Notes: generated from the sequence alone by a model not told the origin. 64,000 nucleotides of DNA from Lepraria neglecta (GCA_033220425.1 CM065647.1:5146001-5210000); one strand, 5' to 3'. Numbered from the stretch's first letter, positions 35,901 through 47,830 are shown. Numbers and translations are program-made.

Positions 35901-37414
35901 CTCTGCAGGCGGCGTCATCCGAAGGTCATGATCCAATAGTACAGATACTGCTCGATAAAGGGGCTGATATCAACGCTCAAGGTGGACACTATGGCAACGC
36001 TCTGCAGGCGGCGTCACACGGAGGTTATGATCGAATAGTACAGAAACTACTCGATGGAGGGGCTGATATCAACGCTCAAGGTGGAACCTATGGCAACGCT
36101 CTATAGGCGGCGTCATCCGAAGGTTATGATCAAGTAGTACAGAAACTACTCGATAAAGGGGCTGATATCAACGCTCAAGGTGGAACCTATGGCAACGCTC
36201 TACAGGCGGCGTCATTCCGAGGTTATAATCAAGTAGTACAGATACTACTCGATAAAGGGGCTGATATCAACGCTCAAGGTGGAACCTATGGCAACGCTCT
36301 ACAGGCGGCGTCATTCCGAGGTTATAATCAAGTAGTACAGATACTAATCGATAAAGGGGCTGATATCAACGCTCAAGGTGGACAGTATGGTAACGCTCTG
36401 CACGCGGCGTCATCCGAAGGTCATGATCGAATAGTGCAGATACTGCTCGAAAAAGGGGCTGATATCAACGCTCAAGGTGGAACCTATGGCAACGCTCTGC
36501 AGGCGGCGTCATCCAATGGTCATGATCGAATAGTGCAGATACTGCTCGGAAAAGGGGCTCATACCAACGCTCAAGGTGGACGCTATGGCAACGCTCTACA
36601 GGCGGCGTCATCCGAAGGTCATGATTGAATAGTGCAGATACTGCTCGAGTCATTCGAAGGTCATGATCAAGTAGTACAGATACTGCTCGCCAAAGGGGCT
36701 GATATCAACCAGAAGGATCTGCATGGTAGAAATGCGCTTCATCTCGCCTCTGCCAGAGGACATAAAGCTATTGTTGAAACATTCTTCAGGCTTGCATCCG
36801 ATCCGAGTATCACCGATATACAAGGACGAAATTGTCTCCATTTTGCAGCGTCCAAGGGTTCTACTGAATTGGTCCGTTGGCTTCTGAGGGAGGGCTTTGA
36901 CCCCAATCTGACTGATCGGGATGGCTGGACTCCCATGCATTGGGCTGCCAGGGGTGGATCCATTGACACTATCCGTGTCTTGAAAGATGAAGGTGCTGTA
37001 TCAAGCATTGAGGCGATCAACTGGTGGAACCCACGTTCAGTTACAGTATATCACCATAAAGAATCCTCGGCGATTCCAACCACCACTGCCACTTGCGGCA
37101 CCCTCCAGTCTGGGCCGGCATTGATACCGACTTTCAGCAGTTCAAACCTTGAAGTAGATTCAACAAGCGAGGGGAATAAGATCAGCCCTGGTGTTTTTCA
37201 AAGAGTTTACTGCGATGGCTTCTTCTTAGTAAGTTAGAAATCGGATGTGCTGTCATCTGATTTTAGCAGGAAATCTACGGCCCACGATATCGATGTCTGA
37301 GCTGTAAAGATTTTGACTACTGCTTCAAATGCAAGCATTCTTCAGATTTCACCCATCTAGGTCATAAATTTGAGGGAATAAAATCAAGATCAGAATGGCC
37401 TGGTACCCTTTGAA
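29932..37414 (+). CDS. NLR-type protein: NACHT_N - NACHT - ~36 ankyrin repeats - ZZ finger, late in-frame stops
   Basis: This is a fungal NOD-like receptor. The ATG at 29932 opens a NACHT-NTPase N-terminal domain (LEKISIWVREIIKVIDVG, GHAALPWAIMKYL, LIARYTIIEKLYW). A 51-bp intron at 30403-30453 is clean. The splice near 30660-30700 is unresolved. Further introns fit at 31033-31084, 31259-31308, 31334-31446, 31880-31987 and 37229-37269. NACHT shows Walker A (GIPGSGKT, assembled across an intron near 31259-31325), Walker B (VTIVIDALDEC, about 31740-31773) and VFVSSRED. A winged-helix-like part ends in FRFAHQSVQEYL (32547-32582). From 33061 come about 36 ankyrin units, then diverged ankyrins (36710-37000) and a ZZ-type zinc finger (CDGFF...YRCLSCKDFDYCFKCKH...LGHKFE). 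In-frame TAG and TGA codons at 36104 and 36626 lie in the array. An early TAG at 30157 can be removed by a 51-bp intron. The first long product ends at 36106. Confidence 0.85.
33061..36650 (+). repeat. 99-bp tandem array encoding near-identical ankyrin units (~36 copies)
   Basis: The period is 99 bases (33 residues), with consensus GGHDQVVQILLDKGADINAQ followed by GG-x-YGNALQAAS. Most variation is confined to a few codons: the residue after the GG pair (W, H, L, Y, T, Q, R), Val or Ile in D(V/I)NAQ, the pair after QAA (SL, SA, LL, SE, SF), and the residue after GHD or GYD (Q, R, P). Neighbouring units also form higher-order blocks: three units near 34780-35080 recur near 35380-35640. One unit near 34080-34110 carries a large internal deletion. 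Units 3' of 35850 are more diverged (YNQ, TYGN). Confidence 0.93.
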
Positions 37415-38017
37415 CTGACAGTACTGGACTTGTTAGACTTTTCTCTTTGCTGCAACGAGTATACTAACCCCAATAATGCCTCAGCAATGGTATATAGCTC
37501 ATGAATTTACAGCAATACAAGTCACGAGCACAGCAATACCATTGGACTCAGGACTAGCATCGTATCGAGAAGATGGAACGCGTATTTTAAGACTCGAAGT
37601 GCTCTTAGACCCACGCCACTTTGCGGATCTGAGCCACCTTTCTGAGGAGCAGCCCAACAATCTGAGGAGGGACTGGAGATAGTGGCGATGAAGAAATGGG
37701 ATCTTATACCTAAGGCAGGCTAGTGATGGATATTGGAGCGAAAGAACACCCCATGATAGTTGTAGAAGCCAATAGATCGGTTGTTTGGCGCCGCCATGTG
37801 TACAAATTCACTAATTCCTGGCTAGAACTTGCAAGAAGAGCGGGGAACGTACTGAGAGGGAGTTTGACCAGGGAGGGGCTTTGGAGATTTTCTTCAACAT
37901 CATGCAGACTCCGCACTTTTAATTTAAGCCTTGCAGCTTGACCTGAACTTCGTCACAACACCGTCAAGGAGCACGTTCCAAGTATTGTCGCACAGCATCA
38001 TACTCCATTTCTTTGCC
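37415..38017. other. Intergenic region downstream of the NLR
   Basis: No supported gene. Short ORFs only. It probably contains the NLR terminator and the promoter of the next gene. Confidence 0.4.
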
Positions 38018-39110
38018 ATGCTTACAGCATACACACATCCAAAGATGGCAAGCGTTCGAGCCAATACCCAAGAAGACGGCGACCTTGATCGAACTGACCT
38101 GGAGAAAGAAGAGATCGCCCGTACCCAACCTATTCTAAAAGGTAGGTCAAAGAAAACTGCTCTCGTGCCAGACGACACTCCAGAAACCGTAATGAATATG
38201 TCTTCATATACAAGGATCTCTTCTGGCCCGACGCAAAGCTCAATCCCCCCTGCAACCAGCCCAGAGCCTTATATCACCGTCCGCGTGTGCTCCAAGGACG
38301 AATTTGAGAAAGACTACATGATCGTCAAGTTGCTCACTGGATCTGTGGAGAGAACGAGGCTCGTGGGGTTAAGCTTGGGAAGATGGAAGTGGAACGGCTA
38401 TACCACAATGCAATTCGTGGGGCATTTGTTCACGATAATCCAATGGCAACTGCCTTGATGGCAAAGGTCAATTGCCCCTTCATGAAAAAGTACTGGGAGC
38501 TTTGGTCCTCTTCAGATCCCCTTGGTGAGCTTAGTAGAGACTTTACGCCTAACTCCAAGAAGCGAAAGGCCTCTACAGGCAATGACGGCAACACCGCCGA
38601 GAAGAGACCCAGGGTTGTAGGATCTTCGGACCAAGTGGAACATGCAGGTGAGCATATTGACTCCTGTTGAAGCTATGAGCTCCCTATCTGACGCTCAACT
38701 AGACACCCAAACAGCTTCTGTCCCCATACCGGTGCCTTCCAAGGCTCCCCAATCCACTGCTGCTACTCCTGCGAAGTCGTCAAGCGAGAGATCAAAGGAG
38801 CAACACATTGAGCATAACAGAACGTATTGAAGTTGGTGTCCAGCCTGCTGACAAGCGAGTAGAGCATCCGACCGCCGTCAACACGGCCTCCAAACCCCTC
38901 GTTGCCGACCAATTCAGCGCTGGAGAAGGGCCGACCAAGCTTAAACCCACCTTTGAATAGCTGGAAAAGGAGAATGCCAGGCTTATGGAGGAGCTCAAGG
39001 CGTCAGAGCACAAGGTCAAGACCCGCCAATGCCAGACAGCTGCAGCGAAGAATCAAGTTTCCAAGCTGCGTAAGCAGATCCAAGCGGTCCTGGATAAGCG
39101 GGAGTTGTAG
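38018..39110 (+). pseudogene. Coiled-coil fungal protein, broken
   Basis: I do not know the family. From the ATG at 38018 the reading includes YITVRVCSKDEFEKDYMIVK and LLTGSVERTRLVGLSLG, a small conserved-looking block. The natural continuation is in another frame from about 38378: MEVERLYHNAIRGAFVHDNP, MATALMAKVNCPFMKKYWELW. A 60-bp intron (GTGAGC donor near 38647, CTAG acceptor) then joins to TQTASVPIPVPSK. The last part, again in another frame, is a coiled coil (LEKENARLMEELKASEHKVK, QVSKLRKQIQAVLDKREL) interrupted by a TAG after PTFE. At least two frame changes and one stop suggest a recently dead gene. It lies 600 bp downstream of the NLR on the same strand. Confidence 0.5.
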
Positions 39111-41506
39111 GCGAGCTTTGAATGCTAAATTGTTTGTATTGGCGTACAATTGAGTAGGATGTGTCATTATTAGCATGCTGTAGATAGCGTCAACGTCAGG
39201 TGCCAACCGACGTAAAATTGGACGCTTGGATAATTCTCACTCCTTATCAGCACCAATAAACCACATGTACATGAGCAATGAGGAGCTGAATTTCCACTTC
39301 GGGCTCATATTCTTTAAGAAGAGGACAGACATTCGTAAAGCCAGGACAAATGGACCCTGACTTGGCTTTTCTTCTCTGAACGACATTCATCACTTTGACT
39401 CTCCCACCAAGATGTAATATGTAATAAAAGCAATTCTGAGGCCGTTGATGCTCATGCAGTGTTTGCAAATAATGGCTGGGGCGGGGAATGAACGGACTGT
39501 TTGCATCCTGATGGGCAATTTGTGCTGTGCAGCCGGAGCGCCCACTGTACTTGACCTCAGACTGCGAAGGTGCGATTTGCCTATCAGAAATGTTGCCATG
39601 TTGCCACAGCACACTTGAACTGCTTGCTTCTAACATATCCTACACGCCTCTGAAGAGAAGATAGAGATATACTAGCATGGCATAGGCCTTCGCCCCCAGA
39701 TTTTGATCATATTTATCTATACCGAATGACTTGAGGATTGTGATTGACTTCGTAATCATTCTCGTGTTTCTCAAGAACAGACAAGTCTATGTGGTCGGTA
39801 GGTGGCCGTGCCTTGATGAAAAATTGGCCCGGCTTCGGCAATATAATTTGATATAAGGTCATCGCTTCATCATCACCCACCTTAGCTCACTTGCTAACTT
39901 CCCATTAGATTACACAACAAGATTGGTGACACAACTCCGCACTAAAGGTACGCCTGCTTGGCCAGTACTCGCTGGCAAAGGAGCAACTCTTCGGCCCTGA
40001 TTGAGAGATAGGATAAGGAGTTTGGAGGTTTTAGAGCTATAGAATCCTTGGGTGAAAGGTATAACGCGTGGTGTAATTGTAAGAGAACGGGAAGGGACAA
40101 AAAGGACAAAAGAAGGAGAGGTTTTTGCCCGGTATATCCGGTTTCCTCCCAAGTTAAACATAGAACGCCCTTATTAGCTGTGAGTAGCTAGATAGTGGAG
40201 TATGAAATACAAATACAAATACAAAGGTACGCCTTTTCCCGAACGGATAATCACCAGGTGTGGGTCAGTCACGATCTTACCTCGGGGCAAAGTAGCTTGG
40301 GTCAAAAATGTCTCTCCACACCGTGTAAAGTCCGAGTAGGGTCCCACGTTGGGTGGACTACTGCGGCGGGGGGTGCGGCGAGTCTACCTGAGGGAGACGA
40401 CTGAGCCATTGATCGGAAAGAGGGGGACGACAAATCTTTTTTTGGGGGTGGGGGGCCAGGTTCCCACCACCTCGTCGCCCACCACGATTTGTTTGCATCG
40501 GCTTGAATCTTGGTATGTTATTTTTACTTGTATCAATGGTTTACTTACAGACTCTGGTACAGTTTGATTTTCGTTGCTCACTCCTCGGATGATAGCATGA
40601 TAGCGTAGGCTGTCTTCTTTTGCTGCCGGTAAAGCTCAACGCTTTCTTGCCTTATCAAAGGGCGAACTACCAACCTCTCCATCATCTAACAGATGTGCGC
40701 GATACCTAGCTCACAGTAGAATCAGACCACCATAGCCATGGGCTTCCTCAAATGACAACTATTGTCAATTTTCTTCTTTGCCAAATACAAACTTGTCACA
40801 TTCACGAAATGCGCTCTCACTGAGTCACTGCATCTACTATTAATAGAATATTCGACCACCTTCTCTTTCTTCTTGTCTCCTATCTAGTGCTCCACACACA
40901 CTCTACTTATCAAGGAACGGCGATGCTTCAACTTCCACATATTGTCGATTGGATCATATGCTCCTGTTACAGGTAAGCCGCGCCGTGTACACACTTTTCG
41001 CTTGGTTTTACATCGAAATGTCGCTCTTTGTACATGGAAAAGCTGGAGCATCCCCACTTCAGAATCTTCTGCAAATGAAACATCATTCTATTATAAATGA
41101 AGCCAAACGCCCTGTTTCCGCCGACATACAGAACTTAGAATTGTCCAACTCCTAAGCCACCCAATGTCCAGATGAAGAGAAGTTCATCCCATGTTCTCTC
41201 CCCACTCAACAATACTTCGCCATTCTCCGCTCTCACTAGACCAAGACCGTTGCCTCCAACATGTACGTGTTCTTCAGCAAGCTACATAAGTGTATTTACA
41301 TGCAAGAGAAAGCATGTGCTCATTCGCCGATGCTCGTATCACTTTGGCATGTGAACTTCGGGCGCCGAAATTTCTGGTAAGGTTCATGACTGTCCTAAGC
41401 AAGACTTGAAATTTGGTCCCCACCGTTTTGCATGTCCGACCTGCTGTTCCATGTTCCAGTCCGGTTCAAGAAACCAAATTGATCGACTGCTAGGAGATGA
41501 CCCTCA
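39111..41506. other. Long intergenic stretch, 2.4 kb
   Basis: No gene is supported. 40190-40225 has a short ATACAA-type microsatellite. 40330-40480 is G-rich, with long poly-G and poly-T runs. The 39900-40600 part resembles decayed repeat DNA, but no paired ends or coding domain could be found. ORFs here lack family features. Confidence 0.4.
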
Positions 41507-43473
41507 TCACTTGTAGCCTGGACGAGTATCTGTATTTGGAAGCTTCTTGAACACCATCTGACCATTGTAAGATTCGTTTGATGCCGTATTAATTTGAGTC
41601 GGCATGGAACTTACTGTATTCGATGTATATATATTCGACAATAGCAGCAACCCACACGTTGACCGCCCTGATTTGACCAAAAGGCCATTCAGGCGAAATA
41701 AAGGAGTGTCGCCAAAAAACAATGAGGAGGTAGAATTGTATGGCAAAGCATAGCGATGATGCAATAGCGAAGATGATTGCTCGTATATGATCTCTCCCCA
41801 TGATGGCAAGGATGTGTTGGAGCTTGCCGAGGATAGACCCAAAGCGGTCGAGACCCGATTTGATGCGCTTGTTGCCGGATAGCTTACCCATGAAGCGTAG
41901 AGACATCCAAATAAAACAATTCACCCAAGCAACCCAGACCCACGAACTGGTGAGCGTGCTCGCCGAGAGGCAATTATTGTCCAGCCATGAAGTTCTACAA
42001 AGAGGGAAGAAAGTATCGGCGATAGTTCCTCCAATGGCGCAGTTTGTGTCCCAATGTAATTTTCGTTTCTAATAGGGTTGTAGAAATCCCCAGGTTCTCC
42101 ATACTTATTGGCGTAGAGGTAAAAGTTTGATAACGTTGCTGTGGACAGGATGAAGGCGACCAGTGAGAGTATGAGGATGAACCAGGATTGACGCCCATAG
42201 CGTGTGATGCATGCGAGGCTGACTGTGATTGGTATAATGCCGCCCAGGGCCAGAAGAACTAGGACCTAGGTATCAAGGAAGTCCCTGTAAGAGCCAGTGT
42301 CCAAGTAAGCATTATTGAATAGTAGTGCAGTATCTTTCTGACTGTCATGAGCAAGTACGAGAGCGGCGATCTGGATGGTACTTGCGAAGTAGCACCGCAT
42401 CTTGTGGAAGCTAATAAGCCCGGTGACTAAAGCTTCGGTGTGCCATTTTGCGTCTTCCGCCTTATATCGGGATAACATTTCCAGGCCTACTAGGCCAGCA
42501 AATGCGGCAATGGCGATGCCTGACAGTATGATCAAAGAAGAAAAGACCTAACATTGGAGTTGAGATTAGGGTTTTTGGTTTCGGTTCAGAGCAAGGCTTT
42601 CGCCAATTCCGGCAAGGTCCGGATTCAAAGTCATTGGTGCGCAGATCTCGTCCAAGCAGTCATTTAGAGACGAAGGAGTATAGTCAAGATCGACATTGGC
42701 ATCTGGATCGGGCAGGCTTGCGTTTGGGGAGTATGGAAACATTCCATTCTTCGTACATGCCGTGGGCACCTGCCGATTTTGCGGTCAGCATTGCCCTTCA
42801 ATGGAGTGCATCTGACCCAAAAGACGAGTATCGAGAATAGATGGTATGGAACAAAAGGCTATCTCGAGTAGAGCTCTTGCCAAAGGCACGGTCTCGGGAG
42901 TAGAAAAAGGGGGGCAAAAGGGGTCTACGGTCAGAGCTTGTGTTAGAACAAATGTCTAAGGATATATGGGTCGACGGATTGGGAGGTTGTTGCTTTGAAA
43001 AGCGCACTTACTTTTCCGTCATCCGCGAAAGAGAATGCTTTAATGTTCTGGTAAAGGTACACAAAACAAGAGCTAATCATATCTGCAGTGGTCGCGGCCA
43101 ACTCGATGTTCTGGGGATTACTCGCATCGAGGCCAACCTGTTCGAAAGCTTGAAGTAGATCTGCTGGAGCGCTCTGGTTATGGCGTATTGGACCTCCGTC
43201 AGGGGGCCCGTCGCAATTATACGCAAATACAATGGTCGACCATAGGCCACAATCCACGAGATTGTTGCTTTGAGAACCGAAAAGCGATATGCTGTCATCA
43301 CATATCTGCGTGCAGCTGACGTTGGTTGTAATTGGAAATGGCAGGCCATATGTCGCCTCGTCGGCGTTTGGGCTGGTCCAATTCACGTATTGGCAAGGAG
43401 CGATGATCGGAGGCGATGAAGACTGGTCGAAGTTCATCCAATAGTAAAGCGAGGTGTTTGAGATATCCACCAT
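41507..43473 (-). CDS. Multipass membrane protein of unknown function, probably decayed
   Basis: I do not recognise the family. The ATG at 43473 opens a Cys-rich, probably lumenal or extracellular part (PCQYVNW, SCTQICDD, VDCGLW, YNCDG, ISSCFVYLYQ) that ends at a GTAAGT donor. It resumes at 42769 after a CAG acceptor (PTACTKNGMFPYSPN). About seven hydrophobic spans follow: SLIILSGIAIAAFAGLVGLE, FASTIQIAALVLA, VLVLLALGGIIPITVSLACI, WFILILSLVAFILSTA, WVWVAWVNCFIWM, IRAIIFAIASSLCFAI and VNVWVAAIVEYIYI. An in-frame TAG separates FLDT from VLVLLAL at 42266, and another frame change lies near 42070. The final exon probably encodes MVFKKLPNTDTRPGYK. The defects suggest a dying gene. Confidence 0.5.
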
Positions 43474-44374
43474 TTGTACAGAACTGCATACCCATATACG
43501 AAGTAAAGAAGAACATTACCATGTGTTTAGTGGTTGTTCGGTCAGAGATGGATACTTCAAAGAAGACAAAATTCCAGAGCTCAGCGTTGCATATAAGCTG
43601 ACAGGGACAGGGACAACTTTCCTTCAGCTGCTGTACGCCTGAGATCACGAGCCGCCATAATCGTGTTTCAGGAGTAGGGCCTCCCATTCTAAGATCCACA
43701 GTTCCCGAAATATAGCCATAGATGGCTCATTTATCTTCGCCGACACTTGAGAGGAAGTAGAATGGTGGGGTGCATCAGGGTTGCGTGGCAAAATCAGTAA
43801 AGCCGTGGTAGAGGCTTGCGCGTAGATAGCTTTGCACTTCAAAGGGGCTGGTGTCACTTAAAGCTCAACAACTCTTAAATAAATGTTCAGTCAGTCCCTG
43901 AATCAGAAATCGCCTTGACAGAAGCATGTTCTGTGCCCGACAGTACACAATAATCGACAGATAAAGGCAAGCCGCTCAAGTCAGACTTCTTTCTGTTAGA
44001 CTCATGCTCTATTCATGAGGCTTTGGCGCCTATCTCATTGTCCTTCTGGTGGAAGAGTCAACGATCCGCCTTTCAATTCTCTTAGATAGCGTTGTTTGTA
44101 GCTTTGAAAATCGATAGATAGAAAGTACAGGAGGGATGATTTTAAGGATCCGCCCTTAACCGTGGCTTAGGGCACTCTTTTAGGGCTCGTTCAAAAGAAA
44201 CCAGCACAAGGATAAGTTTAAGGACGACTAATGACATGTTTCTCCACCCGAGCGGTCGAATGGAGTGGAGTACAAAACATACAGGGCCAATAAAGCGTGG
44301 CGGAAGTCCCAGACGCCTCGCTATGATCTACGGCAAATGCGCCAACCAAAAGCCCTTTCAATCCTTTCCTGCCC
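43474..44374. other. Intergenic region
   Basis: No supported feature. Short ORFs near 43300-43860 on the minus strand overlap the membrane-protein gene and are not convincing on their own. Confidence 0.4.
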
Positions 44375-45347
44375 TCATTGTGCCTTTTCCCTAGCCTTCG
44401 CGCCGCTAGCTCTATACCACACATGGCTACCCCATCTCACCATCCTTTCAGCAGCAGCAGTAGGACCATCAACCGCCGGCCGCACATCCAGATAGAACAC
44501 TGGCTCCCCAGTAGGCTCAGTCGGTCCAGAATAGTAGTCGATTACGTATCTTACTTCTCTCGTGTTCCCGTTCGGCGCGGTCCTCTGTACGTACCAGTCG
44601 TGCCGATCGAAAGGTGGCTCACCAGCAAACTTCGCCGGCCATAGTTGTCCCATCATATCCAACATTCTGGCCTTCGGTGTCATATCCCCCGGTCGTCCCA
44701 TGAACCTTGTTAATCGAGGCTTCTGATCCGTCAAATGCCTTTCTGGTACGAACCCTTCTTCCCCATTCTTACACGCCCTCCACCCGTACCCCAGACCCTT
44801 ACTGAACCTCGCTTCCCAGCCTTCAATCTCAGCCCATGCTCCTTCATTTAAGAAATTGTGTACCGCCACCATACTTTCCACAGCATCTTCAGGCGTGTCG
44901 TCGTAGCCTTTCCGTAGCATGGCATTATACATCTGCTGAGGTGATGGATATTCCCAATTGCTTTCAACGTCGCCACGAGGTATCGAGGACAGGGTTCGGG
45001 AGGTGGGGAGGGCGATTGTCTGGTTGGAGGCGCGGGTTTGTGAGATACTGGAGGGCATGTAATTGAGGGGATTTAGTTTGGAGAGCGTTGAGGGAGGTGT
45101 GGCGGAGGATTTGATGGGGGCGTTCGGAGATGCGACTGGACATGACGAGCCGTCTGTTGGTGGTTGTGAGGACTGTTGTGGTGGGAATGGAGAGGTTGAG
45201 GAGGAGGTATTGTGCATAGGACATCCAGGCTTCTGTAAGTCAGCGAAAGCTCTCGTAGCATGGGGTTGGGAGGCGACTTACAGGGGGCATAGCATCTGAC
45301 TTTGGTAGAGGATGCGGCGCCACAGCGTCTGCCCAGAACCAGCCCAT
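44375..45347 (-). CDS. CYC3: Holocytochrome c synthase (cytochrome c heme lyase)
   Basis: The enzyme attaches heme covalently to apocytochrome c in the mitochondrial intermembrane space. The exons are 45347-45282 and 45232-44375 (49-bp intron, GTAAGT donor), 307 residues. The start MGWFWADAV is typical of fungal cytochrome c heme lyases. Intron removal creates GCPMHN, the Cys-Pro heme-binding motif near residue 27. The catalytic domain includes [19 protein letters not shown] (about residues 109-127), [42 protein letters not shown] and [10 protein letters not shown], all hallmarks of the family. Length and motifs are normal. The cytochrome c1 paralogue (CYT2) is the alternative, but the MGWFWAD start favours CYC3. 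It is divergent from the ABC1 gene over 304 bp. Confidence 0.92.
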
Positions 45348-45651
45348 GTTATTTGAGATGAAGTTTCGCTTTGAATTATTGAGTTTGCGTGTGAGCTGCT
45401 CAAGCTATGTGCTTTGCGATATATAGCTTCTAGTAGTGATGATACATAGAATTTAATGGTCTAGCAGCCATACTCGAATGGAGCTTGGGGCGAAAGCGGG
45501 CTTGGCACCGCTGGTTTTCTGCGGGCAAAAAATGACGTCCGAGTTGCTCCTGCGACCTCTTCCTGCCAGCAAGCTTTTCGCGTGACCAACATGAAAACTA
45601 TGACTAACGAACAGCTTCGGTGACCATTGTGGAGCATCGAAATATCCTACA

Positions 45652-47830
45652 ATGCGCACGGCCCTCTCCATTGGCCGACTATGTCTCCGCCCAAAGCCCC
45701 AACGCTTCATAGCAACCCTTGCCCGCCATGAAAGACATTACTCGCTACCTTCCAGATGGCGGATGCCTTTCAGACCACCCCCAAAACCGCCAAGAGGAAG
45801 GAAACTCATATGGAGCTTGTTGTCTCCGGCCGCGTTTGTGGCATTGAGTGAGGAAGATGACGGAGATGGCAAGACGCCAGAAGACCATATGCTGGAAGCT
45901 TCAAGAGCAGAGATAGCGAAAGAGCTGCCAGATGATGTACAAGGTCTCAGACGAGCATGGAGAAAACTTTGTCTGTTCGTGGACATTGCTATCGTGGAGC
46001 CTCTCGCAACAACATTCAGATTCTTGCATCTAGTCATCATATTCGTACCGGTCATCTTCACGATACCCGCTGTTTGGTTTGGACCACGTCGGAAAGCGCG
46101 TGATAATGAACGCCTGGGGACACTATGGTGGTATTCATTCCTAGTTCGCTCGATGGAACGAGCAGGTCCGGCCTTCATCAAGGTAGTCCATGCGTTTCGA
46201 AGCAGATAATAGCTCCCAACTGATCTCTATTACTCTAGCTTGGTCAATGGGCTGCCTCAAGATCAGACATATTTCCTCAGGAAATGTGCAACACAATGTC
46301 CTCCCTCCACTCGGACGCCCCCGCCCATTCTCTAAAGTATACCAAGAAAGCAATCGTCAATGCCTTTGGTGGTCGACCTTTCGACGACATCTTTGAAGAA
46401 TTTCAAGAGAAGCCACTCGGAGTCGGAGCTATAGCACAAGTCTATAAAGCCAAGCTGAAATCAGACCTTGCAGCCGAAGGAGACGTCGACATTGAGTCCG
46501 AGCAGCCAAACCTGAGGCAGCGAATGCGCAAGAACGTAGATGTGCTGGTAAAAAGCAGCCCCCAGCGTACAAAATCTTCCTATGTCGCAATCAAAGTCCT
46601 CCACCCAAAAGTCGAGCGCATGGTCCGCCGCGATCTTCGAATCATGGGCTTCTTCGCCGCCCTCCTCAATGCAATTCCAACTATGGAATGGCTCTCCCTG
46701 CCCGACGAAGTTGCTCAATTCGGCGAGATGATGCGACTGCAGCTCGATCTTAGGATCGAATCCGCCAACTTAATTATGTTCCGTAAGAAGTTCAAAGATA
46801 GGACTACCGCCTGGTTCCCCTTTCCCTACACCGAGCACACAACCCGACAAGTCCTGATCGAAGAATTCGCTCAAGGCATACCCCTCGCGGCATTCCTCGA
46901 GGACGGCGGCGGAGTCTTCCAAAACGAAATCGCCAATGAAGGCCTTGACGCTTTCCTCCACATGCTCCTAATCGATAACTTCGTCCACGCCGACCTCCAT
47001 CCTGGCAACATAATGGTCCGCTTCTACAAGCCCGAGCAGATCAATCTCTCCTTAGGGCGGTCCAAGCAATCAGACTCTCCTGAGCACTCCAAAGACGTGA
47101 CAGAAGAAGTCCTCCAGCAATTACGTCCGCATCGCCACCAACCTGAAGCATGGAAAGCTCAACTCGACGCTATTGAAATAGAAGGATATCGTCCTCAACT
47201 CATCTTCATTGATGCGGGACTTGTTACAGCCCTCAATGCCACGAATCGCAAGAACTTCCTCGATCTCTTTAAGGCGATGGCTGAATTTGATGGATATCGC
47301 GCTGGACATCTGATGGTGGAGAGATGTCGACAGCCTGAGGCTGTGATTGATGAAGAGATCTTTGCGCTTAAGATGCAGCATCTGGTTCTCGGCGTGAAGA
47401 GCAAGACGTTTGCTTTAGGGAACATTAAGATTGGAGACGTTCTGAACGAAGTCTTGAGTATGGTCCGATATCACCATGTGCGCATGGAAGGTGATTTCGT
47501 CAATGTGGTTATCAGTATATTGCTATTAGAAGGCATTGGTCGAAGCCTCGACCCCAACTTAGATCTTTTCAAGAGGTACGTCATCTCTTGCACTTCCTCG
47601 CCGCCTCCCCCTATTTGACCATATCCACTGACACTCTCTGCAGCGCCCTCCCCATCCTCCGCCAACTCGGCGCCAAAGGTGGCGGTACGTCTCTCTTCAA
47701 GAGCGCACGCGAAGGCGATTTCTCCATGATCAGAATCTGGATCGGGCTGGAAGGGAGGCAGTTCTTACAAGCGTCTGCGGATCAAGTGGAGTTGTGTGTG
47801 AAGTATGATCAGTTGAGTCCGAATATTTAG
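45652..47830 (+). CDS. ABC1/ADCK-family atypical kinase, mitochondrial (ADCK2-like)
   Basis: This is a UbiB/ABC1-type protein-kinase-like protein, probably of the mitochondrial inner membrane; relatives act in coenzyme Q or lipid metabolism. Exons 45652-46182, 46239-47575 and 47644-47830 (introns 56 and 68 bp) give 684 residues. The N-terminus is a presequence (ALSIGRLCLRPKPQRFIATLA). A membrane span lies around residue 125-145 (LVIIFVPVIFTIPAVW). The KxGQ motif is created across intron 1 (FIKLGQWAASRSDIFP). Kinase-like parts include VGAIAQVYKAKL, VAIKVLHP, IEEFAQGIPL, the catalytic-loop-like HADLHPGNIMV and LIFIDAGLV, where DAG replaces DFG as in the ADCK2 branch. The end WIGLEGRQFLQASADQVELC is regular. 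No defect is seen. Confidence 0.9.

Noticed and set aside
33061-36650. Regular direct repeats as a CRISPR-like array
   Set aside because: The period is 99 bases without unique spacers, and the whole array is an open reading frame of ankyrin units.
39900-40600. Possible remnant of an LTR-type element
   Set aside because: It looks like repeat DNA, but I found no paired terminal repeats, no primer-binding site and no coding domain.
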